The notes: generated by a model not told the origin, from the sequence alone. Shown: positions 1 through 5,234, counted from the first letter of the stretch. The stretch is DNA of 5,768 nucleotides from Nitrososphaerales archaeon TH5895 (GCA_014523695.1 JAATVS010000623.1:1-5768), one strand, 5' to 3'. Made by a program: numbers and translations.

Positions 1-153
1 GACTTGGTTAGTTGTGAAGTAAGTTGGGGTTAGAGGTATTCCAAACCATCCAGTTGCAAGTAATCCACTGAATGTCAAAGTGATGAAGAGCCACCTTGCT
101 AGATCATTGTAGTAAAGGCTAAATGACTTGGTTTCATCACCGAAATGACTCAT
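1..153 (-). CDS. N-terminal fragment of a predicted membrane protein, unknown function
   Basis: The minus strand is open from an ATG at 151-153 to the window edge (51 codons, no stop), so the gene continues beyond position 1. The product starts MSHFGDETKSFSLYYNDLAR and is then hydrophobic over about residues 19-40 (RWLFITLTFSGLLATGWFGI), which looks like one membrane segment after a short charged N-terminus. It could be a signal anchor or the first helix of a larger membrane protein. A GGTGA motif ends 7 bases before the ATG, a well-placed Shine-Dalgarno that supports this start; an in-frame TAA lies at 175-177. It follows bluB on the same strand after about 85 bases, so co-transcription is possible. 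I do not recognise the family; a respiratory-chain or copper-protein membrane subunit was considered but nothing visible proves it. Confidence 0.6.
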   Translation of the reverse strand, partial: MSHFGDETKSFSLYYNDLARWLFITLTFSGLLATGWFGIPLTPTYFTTNQV

Positions 154-237
154 GTTCTTTTCACCATTGTGTTTTTAGATCGAATTAATAGCGCAACTTC
201 AATAACCTTGAGGGATAGTTATACTGACCAAGCTAAT

Positions 238-972
238 TCACTTCCCATTATTATTAGAATCAGTTCTTGCAATCTCGTCTCTTAGCTCTGACCATTGGTC
301 AGATTGGTGGACACGCCATTTCTCATAACAAACAACATTCTCTAAATTCAATCTCCTTAGCCAACCAGAACGTTCCAGGTCAGGTTTTTCTTCAAACTCA
401 CTTACATAACCTAGACATAGATAAGCAACGGGTGAAACACAATCAGGGATTTCAAGGATTTCCCGGATTTTACAATTCGAGATGATACTCACCCATCCCA
501 TGCCCAAACCCTCCGCACGAGCTGCAAGCCAGAGGTTTTGGATGGCACAACAAACGCTGTATACTCCCGTCTCCGAAATAGAAGTTCTACCAAGCACAAA
601 AGGACCAAACCTGTTTGGATCGTAAGTAATACAAATGTTTAATGAAGATTCCAAAATCCCTTCAAGCTTTAGAGACGTGTACTTACGTTGTCTTTCTTGA
701 TCTGATTCAAGCATCTTGACAGATTTCCGGAATTCCTCTATGAATGACTGTTTTATCCTTTCTCTTAACTTCATATCGCTAATTAAAATAAAGTCCCATG
801 GCTGAGAGAATCCTACAGACGGAGCGTGATGAGCAGCATTAAGAATCCTAGCCAGAACGGTCCCCGGTATCTTCTTTTCCAAAAATTTAGTCCGAACATC
901 CCTACGAGAAAAGATCGCTTTATACACCGCATCTTTTTCATACTGAACAAAGGAGTTCTGAGAAGTGTTCAA
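238..972 (-). CDS. bluB: 5,6-dimethylbenzimidazole synthase BluB
   Basis: BluB is a cytoplasmic flavin enzyme of the nitroreductase fold. It uses O2 to break up its own reduced FMN, and the product, 5,6-dimethylbenzimidazole (DMB), becomes the lower axial ligand of cobalamin. Family signatures run in order through the 244 residues: RRDVR (23-27, with the conserved Asp25), APSVGFSQPW (50-59), LAARAEGLGMGWVS (149-162, Ser162 in the region of the family's functional serine), LGYV (187-190) and the C-terminal SGW plus EKW. The order and length fit BluB rather than a generic nitroreductase. The start is TTG at 970-972: no ATG or GTG lies between it and the upstream TAA (1009-1011), and only about a dozen residues precede the conserved helix. 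There is no Shine-Dalgarno; box A at 1007-1013 predicts a very short leader. It is divergent from the tRNA gene. No other cobalamin gene is in the window. An aerobic archaeon making its own DMB is the expected context. Confidence 0.93.
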   Translation of the reverse strand: MNTSQNSFVQYEKDAVYKAIFSRRDVRTKFLEKKIPGTVLARILNAAHHAPSVGFSQPWDFILISDMKLRERIKQSFIEEFRKSVKMLESDQERQRKYTSLKLEGILESSLNICITYDPNRFGPFVLGRTSISETGVYSVCCAIQNLWLAARAEGLGMGWVSIISNCKIREILEIPDCVSPVAYLCLGYVSEFEEKPDLERSGWLRRLNLENVVCYEKWRVHQSDQWSELRDEIARTDSNNNGK

Positions 973-1006
973 TACGTATCGATCAATCTTAGCAACAGCC
1001 AGTGGG

Positions 1007-1013
1007 ATTTATA
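1007..1013 (-). promoter_or_regulatory. box A (TATA) of bluB
   Basis: Read on the minus strand this is TATAAAT, a good archaeal TATA element. Its centre lies about 38 bases before the bluB TTG. With the usual 25-27 base spacing the transcript would start near 984, giving a leader of roughly 12 bases. That agrees with the absence of a Shine-Dalgarno at bluB. Confidence 0.55.
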
Positions 1014-1075
1014 CTGTTAGTACAAGGCACATTCTTTGCTACCTCAAGATGATATCCTTAGCACTTCTGAGAACA

Positions 1076-1083
1076 TATATTTA
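1076..1083 (+). promoter_or_regulatory. box A (TATA) of the tRNA-Val gene
   Basis: TATATTTA is centred about 30 bases before the first base of the mature tRNA. This places transcription start a few bases upstream of the tRNA, as expected for an archaeal stable-RNA gene with a short 5' leader removed by RNase P. Confidence 0.55.
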
Positions 1084-1109
1084 GGCCAGGACACGAGAAC
1101 ATCCTAAGA

Positions 1110-1184
1110 GGGCCGGTGGTCCAGCCTGGTTAAGATACCGCCTTGACATGGCGGGGGTCGTTGGTTCGAATCCGACCCGGCCCA
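1110..1184 (+). tRNA. tRNA-Val (anticodon GAC)
   Basis: The full cloverleaf can be drawn by hand. The acceptor stem GGGCCGG (1110-1116) pairs with CCGGCCC (1177-1183), followed by discriminator A1184. The D arm starts GTCC at 1119, has GG in its loop, and has one weak pair. The anticodon stem CCGCC (1138-1142) pairs with GGCGG (1150-1154) around the loop TTGACAT, giving anticodon GAC at 1145-1147, which reads the valine codons GUC and GUU. The variable loop has 5 bases. The T stem GTTGG/CCGAC (1160-1164/1172-1176) closes the canonical loop TTCGAAT. No intron is present and CCA is not encoded, so it is added by CCA-adding enzyme as in most archaea. No clear oligo-T terminator follows. Confidence 0.96.
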
Positions 1185-1295
1185 TATAGTTAACGTGATT
1201 TACTAGTGATCTAGTCTGAACTATGATAATCCAAATATCGTCTTACCCTCCACTACAGCAGAGTATGTTCCATTTTGATTAGAACCACCGTTATG

Positions 1296-1406
1296 TCAGT
1301 ACCTCTTTGCATCACTTGCTTTCATCTGCGGATCCTTAGGATATCCTGAGTGACTTACAGTGTTGTTTGGCTTGCCCTTTTGAAAGTATTCAGTCAATCT
1401 AGTCAT
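1296..1406 (-). CDS. candidate small protein, 36 aa, unknown
   Basis: An ATG at 1404-1406 opens a frame of 36 codons ending in TGA at 1296-1298. The product begins MTRLTEYFQKGKPNNT and is polar and basic, ending DAKRY. The residue mix looks like a real soluble peptide, but no family, Shine-Dalgarno or TATA box stands out. The same frame stays open upstream to 1499, is broken by one TAG at 1500-1502, and is open again to 1661, so this could instead be the tail of a decayed gene. Frames of this size also arise by chance in AT-rich DNA, hence the low confidence. Confidence 0.2.
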   Translation of the reverse strand: MTRLTEYFQKGKPNNTVSHSGYPKDPQMKASDAKRY

Positions 1407-2056
1407 ATCTTTTCTGGCTAAGCAATAAGCAGGTTGAAGTCTACTCGAACTTTCTAGACTACGTATATTCCTTACCGGAGTCCTACAGACAGGAACTATC
1501 TACGCTCCTGCCGTACCAAGCAACATAGCATCTAATTGAGGGAGAGCATTTAGAATTATCTGTGAATATGCACCGTTAGAAATTTTTCTAAAACACGTAT
1601 ATAGATACGTTAGTATCTTGGAGCACGGTAACAGAAACCTCATTTGGACTTTTGCTAGAATTTAGCGAGTCCGAAGAAAATTGCAGACACTATATTTTGA
1701 AAAAATTATTCTATCGGTACACCACATGTATACTTTTGCCCCCATTATGTTTTTCTTGAGAGAGGTTAAAGACAAATTGGCGATTCACTAGCACTCTATT
1801 TCAATAAATTGCGTAAGCTCTAATTGTACTATGATGATGTAAATAATAGCCGGAGTTGTATCAATTCTCTCTATGACATCTTTCGTATTGGCCTCTCTGA
1901 TGTAGGTATATTCTTGTCACGAGCAATTCGGCTGACAGCTAAATAGGCTCAACCAGATGCATTGTCCCACCCGACATATTGGCTTTGCAGCAAAAAGTCG
2001 ACCTTTAGAATAATTTTTCCTACTGCTTCGTATGCGACGCAAATTCATGTCTGGTT

Positions 2057-2074
2057 GTAACATGAGTATGTTAC
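2057..2074. promoter_or_regulatory. perfect palindrome GTAACAT-GAGT-ATGTTAC, possible operator
   Basis: Two 7-base arms pair perfectly around a 4-base centre. The site ends about 10 bases before a consensus TATA box (2084-2091) on the plus strand, the usual place for an archaeal activator or repressor dimer. No gene reads from it, so the role is inferred from position alone. Confidence 0.35.
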
Positions 2075-2083
2075 TGTTAGTGG

Positions 2084-2091
2084 TTTATATA
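2084..2091 (+). promoter_or_regulatory. orphan consensus box A (TTTATATA)
   Basis: TTTATATA matches the textbook archaeal TATA element. Transcription would start near 2112-2116 on the plus strand, but no plausible protein frame follows before the minus-strand pseudogene. A short RNA ending at the T-run near 2150, or at the later T5 near 2200, is one explanation. A chance match in AT-rich DNA is another. Confidence 0.35.
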
Positions 2092-2110
2092 TCGTACTTG
2101 AAACAAACTG

Positions 2111-2150
2111 GTTCAGGATTATCTGGGTTGTGACTGAAAGCCCCTTTTTT
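2111..2150 (+). terminator. hairpin plus T6 tract, possible terminator of a short RNA
   Basis: GGTTCAG (2110-2116) can pair through TTCAG with CTGAA (2134-2138), and GG with CC after a two-base bulge. CCCC followed by six T (2145-2150) comes directly after. Oligo-T alone can terminate archaeal transcription. It lies about 55 bases beyond the orphan box A. Confidence 0.25.
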
Positions 2151-2163
2151 AAATATCAAATAC

Positions 2164-2218
2164 ATGAATAGGAGGTTAGTCGCTTAACTTCTACGAATTT
2201 TTATGTACCTCTATTCAT
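2164..2218. repeat. imperfect inverted repeat, 11-12 base arms
   Basis: ATGAATAGGAGG (2164-2175) is the reverse complement of CCTCTATTCAT (2208-2218) apart from one extra G. The 32-base loop contains a further GTTA/TAAC pairing and a T5 run. It could be the stem of a structured RNA, or a remnant of a very small mobile element; no target duplication was found. Confidence 0.4.
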
Positions 2219-2289
2219 TTCCTTTGGGAATCTTTCGAAGGCTAACTTAAAATCCTAACTGTAAAGCATCTTCACTACCTGCAAATCAT

Positions 2290-2743
2290 CTATTCTAATT
2301 CAATTCTCACCTTGTGTATCAGGTCCTCAGCGGAAATTGGCTTTTTTATAAAACACCCATACTCCGTATTGAGTGGATTTCTCTCAATGCTCGATAATTT
2401 ATCTCACCTGCAGCCATGAAACAGATTCGCAAGTTCAGATCCACTTCTAGAAGCCTTCTGTTATTTCAAACCCATCCATGCATGGCATATTGATATCAAT
2501 AAGCAACAAATCGTAGCGCCCTGGTTCGAAATCAGACAGGAATTGCTCAGGATTATTAGAAGTACACACCCTGAATCGCAAAGCTATATTGTGTTTCGAG
2601 ATGAGATCTGATTCCAATATCGTTCTGAAAGTAGTTGTGATATCTCTATCGTCATCAAGGATTACTATTGTCTTAACTCCGTTATCAGATCTGGCCTTTG
2701 TGATGTCTTGTTTAACTTTCTGTGTCATTGCAAATTTATCCAA
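2290..2743 (-). pseudogene. response-regulator receiver (CheY-like), broken by two frameshifts
   Basis: The first 98 codons (2743 to the stop at 2447-2449) encode most of a receiver domain. They include the acidic pair in VILDDD (about residues 27-32), the phosphoacceptor Asp83 in LLIDINMP, and MDGFEI. The frame then stops in GGC TTC TAG. Downstream, VDLNLRICFMAAGE can be read in a second frame and EYGCFIKKPIS...VRIELE in a third, ending at TAG 2290-2292. Together these are the missing strand 4, strand 5 with the invariant Lys, and last helix. Aligned with the intact paralogue at 3063-3770 the spacing is right if one base is lost near 2446-2452 and another near 2362-2372. Alanine sits where the conserved Thr/Ser is expected. 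Possible starts are TTG 2743 or ATG 2728, the latter overlapping an upstream frame as ATGA. No output domain is present. Sequencing indels are the alternative to real decay. Confidence 0.8.
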
Positions 2744-2865
2744 TCTACTACTTCACTAGGACCCCCTAACCTTACGCGGTTAGCCTCAAATGCTCCATTT
2801 TGCTTAAAAGTCATCTCTCCCGTGTAAATTACACTAAAACATGACTGGAAATCATTATTATCCAT
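2725..2865 (-). CDS. 46-codon frame overlapping the broken receiver; possible displaced N-terminal part
   Basis: ATG 2863-2865 opens a frame starting MDNNDFQSCFSVIYTGEM and ending at TGA 2725-2727. The TGA overlaps the ATG (2726-2728) of the receiver gene as ATGA, typical of translational coupling. Two readings are possible. It may be a small upstream gene. Alternatively its end (ANRVRLGGP...) is the counterpart of ATKVMMPGP just before MDKF in the intact paralogue: one added base near 2744 would fuse the frames into GGPSEVV-x-LDKF with exactly the paralogue's spacing, and about 17 of the 29 bases ending at GGTCC match without gaps. I favour the second reading slightly. No domain is recognised, and no clear Shine-Dalgarno precedes the ATG. 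Confidence 0.4.
   Translation of the reverse strand: MDNNDFQSCFSVIYTGEMTFKQNGAFEANRVRLGGPSEVVDWINLQ
2822..2834. repeat. perfect palindrome GTGTAA-A-TTACAC
   Basis: Two 6-base arms flank a single central A, a compact shape typical of a dimeric regulator site. It lies about 80 bases before the receiver start, but also inside the 46-codon frame, so it may be either an operator or coincidence within a coding remnant. Confidence 0.3.
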
Positions 2866-2917
2866 AATATGACTATAGAACCTCAGTTTGTTTACTGTCA
2901 GGGAGTCTATTCATTGA

Positions 2918-2940
2918 TTCTTAAGGAAAGAACCTTAGAA
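2918..2940. repeat. inverted repeat TTCTTAAGG-AAAGAA-CCTTAGAA in the divergent spacer
   Basis: The arms pair over 8 bases with one bulged T and a 6-base loop. It sits between the two divergent receiver genes, where it could be a shared control site or a leader hairpin. No function is shown by the sequence alone. Confidence 0.35.
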
Positions 2941-2954
2941 TACAACGGCATTGC

Positions 2955-2963
2955 TTATTAAAT
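2955..2963 (+). promoter_or_regulatory. candidate box A for the intact receiver gene
   Basis: TTATTAAAT is a fair TATA element about 100 bases before ATG 3063, predicting a leader of roughly 75 bases. On the opposite strand it reads ATTTAATAA, so it could serve both directions. An inverted repeat, ATTACAA (2962-2968) with TTGTAAT (2989-2995), overlaps and follows it and would lie across the start site. Confidence 0.3.
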
Positions 2964-3062
2964 TACAATCCACTCGTCAAATTATTATTTGTAATACTTG
3001 GCAATAATGAATCTGCTTCACAATTAAGCAAGCTGTATGAGGAGCGACAAGAATACAATACT

Positions 3063-3770
3063 ATGCGATTTTCCCGACTATTGTCCGAATTATGGCTGAG
3101 GATATGTAGTGACACTCATGAGAAAGTCGAACCAGAACAAGACATTGGGATGAGAACGCTCAATTTCACGACCGCTGTGGCGCCAACAGGAATTTCAATA
3201 TATAGGGAACTAAACCAGGCCCATTACGATGAAGCTATAACGAATAAGCACATTCGGAGCTTGGCACATGATACGGGTCCAGTTAGTCGGGAAGCATTAG
3301 TTGAAACAGGAGGATCATCTGCAGTCACAAAGGCCACCAAAGTTATGATGCCCGGTCCAATCAAGAACAAGAATATGGACAAGTTTAGGAGAATAATGAT
3401 AGTCGATGACGAGCAGGATGTCACCTTCTTATTCAAGATAATACTGGAAGGTATGCATCAAGACCTATCTTTCTGCTGCAAAGTAGATTCTTTTAACGAT
3501 TCACTAGTTGCGTTGGAAAATTACAGAGAGGGTCTTTACGATCTGATAATTATAGACGTAGTGATGCCCAAAATGGATGGATTTAGGTTATACAAGGAAA
3601 TTAGAAAAAAAGATAAAAAAGTGAAAGTTTGCTTCCTGACCGCGGGGGAGATGTACTATGAGGAGTACAGAAAACATGTATTTCCTGAGATTTCTGCAGA
3701 TAGGATTATACGGAAGCCGATCTCTAATGACGATTTGGTTAGAAAAGTAAACGGGTACTTTGAAATCTGA
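3063..3770 (+). CDS. stand-alone response-regulator receiver protein with an unknown N-terminal extension
   Basis: Residues about 109-235 form a complete receiver domain: acidic pocket IVDDE (Asp115/Asp116), phosphoacceptor Asp165 in LIIIDVVMPKMDGF, Thr193 in CFLTAGE, and Lys218 in RKPIS, so it should accept phosphate from a histidine kinase. No DNA-binding or enzymatic output domain follows, so it is CheY/Spo0F-like, acting in the cytoplasm through partner proteins. No kinase is in the window. The first 104 residues match no family I know. They are polar and look partly disordered, without a membrane segment. ATG 3063 gives the longest frame; ATG 3375 (MDKF...) would give a bare 131-residue receiver, the common size. 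The tail of the extension resembles the region upstream of the broken paralogue at 2290-2743, which argues that the extension is translated. The gene is head-to-head with that paralogue. Confidence 0.82.
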   Translation: MRFSRLLSELWLRICSDTHEKVEPEQDIGMRTLNFTTAVAPTGISIYRELNQAHYDEAITNKHIRSLAHDTGPVSREALVETGGSSAVTKATKVMMPGPIKNKNMDKFRRIMIVDDEQDVTFLFKIILEGMHQDLSFCCKVDSFNDSLVALENYREGLYDLIIIDVVMPKMDGFRLYKEIRKKDKKVKVCFLTAGEMYYEEYRKHVFPEISADRIIRKPISNDDLVRKVNGYFEI

Positions 3771-3876
3771 TATTTGTTACTTAACTACAATGTCTTATTA
3801 ATACGAAAGCGGATCTAAGAGGAATTGTAAATGGTGCTCTAAGGGCACTAAAGCAAGTTCGTTAGACGATTTCAAT

Positions 3877-3890
3877 ACTGAGTGCTCAGT
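3877..3890. repeat. palindrome ACTGAG-TG-CTCAGT
   Basis: Perfect 6-base arms with a 2-base centre, about 107 bases beyond the receiver stop codon. It is too short and lacks a T-run, so an intrinsic terminator is unlikely; a protein-binding site is possible. Confidence 0.3.
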
Positions 3891-4119
3891 TGTAAAACTA
3901 TGTATACGCAAAGCAAATACAAAAGTCTCATCATTGTGCTGTTATTGACTTTGCAAATTACTCATCAGACATATGAATCTCGTTAGATTGTTGGGATAGA
4001 TGCGCTGTGAAAGCCTGTATGGTTCGCATCCCTGTGGAATTACTTTTGAATCACACCTACGACAACTAATTTCACAATCAATCGCTTGGAGACACTCCGT
4101 GAACCCCCCGTAATGCGAT

Positions 4120-4160
4120 GATCATTGATACTACAGTAAACATGTAGGATCATTGGTACT
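4120..4160. repeat. direct repeat GATCATTGrTACT, two copies 28 bases apart
   Basis: GATCATTGATACT (4120-4132) and GATCATTGGTACT (4148-4160) share 12 of 13 bases in the same orientation. The start-to-start distance of 28 bases is between two and three helical turns. It could be a tandem protein-binding site or a small duplication. There is no third copy, so it is not a CRISPR array. Confidence 0.4.
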
Positions 4161-4216
4161 CTGGATTAATTCCCTCGTGGAGCGGGAGGAGGTTAACACG
4201 ATAGCCTGTAAATAGT

Positions 4217-4239
4217 AACACATGCATTGTGCATTTGTT
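4217..4239. repeat. imperfect hairpin AACA-c-ATGCA-TTG-TGCAT-t-TGTT
   Basis: Arms pair over 4+5 bases with one mismatch and a 3-base loop, giving a 23-base near-palindrome about 205 bases beyond the stop of the winged-helix gene. No T-run follows on either strand, so it is not an obvious terminator. Confidence 0.3.
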
Positions 4240-4443
4240 GCGTTACTTTGTCTGAGTCTATCCATTTAATAGATTCCCTGACATTCTTTTGTCCATGCCA
4301 TTACCGCAACGCCTAGATTACTATTTGAATTTACCTGAAAATCCGTTACACCACAATGTAATTGAGTTTTGGACAAGCGATACGGTTTTGTCAAGATGTT
4401 TATGGAGGAAGATGTTTTCTGCGGACCTCAAAGAAGTGTTATT

Positions 4444-5199
4444 CTATTCAAGGTTGGTTTCTGAGGTTTCGCTGTCAACAGCCCCCTTCGATGATTCCTC
4501 ACTAAAATCCTCGAGATATATTTCCATATACCTTTTCAATCTCTCCCATGATTTCCGTATATCTTCATCTGCTGGTTTCTTGATGGCGTACTTTCCTGCA
4601 AAAGGGATTTCCTCGATCTCATTGGATCTTAAAGTTTGAAGACTTTGAAAATTCAGATTTCTGGGTGCATCCTCGGCTAAATCATTGCCTAGACCTCCTC
4701 GTAGTTTATCGGGAGGGGTTAGCAATGAATCCTCACCTGCAATTGGTTCAGTATCATTCAAGTACCACCTTCGGACCTCCTTTTCAACGCTCTGTGCTTC
4801 CGCGGATGAAACGCCTGTTAAATCCTTAATCTCAAGCCAGAGGTTCTCAGGCAAATCCCTCTTGAATTTTTTGTAAAACTCGTTCCATAATGATACTCTT
4901 AATACTGACTCGCGAAGCAGCAGTTTTCGGTGGTCTTCATCTCGTGGATATAGAATATCTTCACCATTTTTTGTGACTCTAAATTTTCCTCTTCCCTCAA
5001 GCAGTCCATAGCTAATTAAACTATTTATTCTCCTGTAAAAACCTCCGCTTGTAGGTGTTTTGTATCCAAGCAAGAGAGCAAGATCATTTGCGTGAATCTG
5101 ACGTTCTACGCTTTTAACATTATCATATATCTTCTTGATGTCGTTGAAGGCCCCTGAAGTGAATCTAACCTCAGGGATTTCATATGAACCAATTCGCAA
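4444..5199 (-). CDS. winged-helix domain protein, unknown function
   Basis: The 251-residue product has an N-terminal winged-helix region at about residues 13-84: helix HANDLALLLGY (36-46), a likely recognition helix around SGGFYRRINSLISYGLL (51-67), then a wing of basic strand residues ending VTKNGEDILYP. A second helical part (about 88-146, LLLRESVLRVSLWNEFYKKF) follows, then a low-complexity linker (150-197), then IPFAGKYAIKKPADEDIRKSWERLKRYMEIYL (198-229). That last segment resembles a short C-terminal module seen in many unnamed prokaryotic winged-helix proteins. It could bind DNA, but the target is unknown and a DUF5343-like relation is only an impression. The start is TTG 5197-5199: no ATG lies near, TAA at 5206-5208 closes the frame upstream, and a box A sits 32 bases before. 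The tail (residues 230-251) is acidic and Ser-rich. It lies about 245 bases after the aminotransferase gene on the same strand. Confidence 0.8.
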   Translation of the reverse strand: MRIGSYEIPEVRFTSGAFNDIKKIYDNVKSVERQIHANDLALLLGYKTPTSGGFYRRINSLISYGLLEGRGKFRVTKNGEDILYPRDEDHRKLLLRESVLRVSLWNEFYKKFKRDLPENLWLEIKDLTGVSSAEAQSVEKEVRRWYLNDTEPIAGEDSLLTPPDKLRGGLGNDLAEDAPRNLNFQSLQTLRSNEIEEIPFAGKYAIKKPADEDIRKSWERLKRYMEIYLEDFSEESSKGAVDSETSETNLE

Positions 5200-5227
5200 T
5201 TTGTTTTATTATCTTTCCATTTATCGT

Positions 5228-5234
5228 TATTAAA
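5228..5234 (-). promoter_or_regulatory. box A of the winged-helix gene
   Basis: The minus strand reads TTTAATA, centred about 32 bases before the TTG start. Expected transcription start is only a few bases before the start codon, consistent with a near-leaderless mRNA and no Shine-Dalgarno. A second candidate, ATTTAAT, lies upstream at about 5275-5281. Confidence 0.45.

Larger units (their letters stand above)
1185..2289. other. 1.1-kb stretch without a convincing gene
   Basis: This gap between tRNA-Val and the broken response regulator has no long reading frame on either strand. It holds a weak small-ORF candidate (1296-1406), a promoter-like cluster with palindrome, TATA box and T-run (2057-2150), and an imperfect inverted repeat (2164-2218), each listed separately. 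The rest shows frequent stops in all frames. No transposase fragment, CRISPR repeat or second tRNA was seen. It may be decayed sequence, or house short RNAs that cannot be recognised by eye. Confidence 0.5.
3771..4443. other. 670-base gene-free stretch between convergent genes
   Basis: It separates the plus-strand receiver gene from the minus-strand winged-helix gene. No convincing frame is present: the only longer plus-strand frame (4289-4639) runs antisense through the end of the winged-helix gene. The stretch holds a palindrome at 3877-3890, an imperfect direct repeat at 4120-4160 and an imperfect hairpin at 4217-4239. No clear oligo-T terminator was seen for either gene. Confidence 0.5.

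Noticed and set aside
267..485. Plus-strand frame of 72 codons
   Set aside because: It lies antisense inside bluB, whose conserved motifs fix the coding strand.
826..1020. Plus-strand frame of 64 codons
   Set aside because: Mostly antisense to the start of bluB and its promoter; no recognisable domain.
1202..1215. Palindrome ACTAG-TGAT-CTAGT just after tRNA-Val, considered as terminator or attachment site
   Set aside because: Only 5-base arms without a T-run, and no duplicated tRNA end or integrase was found nearby.
1830..1900. Possible C/D box RNA (ATGATGAT near 1831, CTGA near 1896)
   Set aside because: The boxes are too far apart, no convincing internal C'/D' pair exists, and the flanks do not form a terminal stem.
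3224..3436. Minus-strand frame of 70 codons with a hydrophobic stretch
   Set aside because: Antisense to the receiver gene and overlapping its conserved acidic pocket; the hydrophobic run is a by-product of the opposite strand.
4120..4160. CRISPR-like repeat pair
   Set aside because: Only two 13-base units with one mismatch; no third copy, no proper spacer array and no cas genes.
4289..4639. Plus-strand frame of 116 codons
   Set aside because: More than half runs antisense through the end of the winged-helix gene. The first 50 codons, which are free, show no domain or promoter.
4685..4876. Plus-strand frame of 63 codons
   Set aside because: Entirely antisense within the winged-helix gene.
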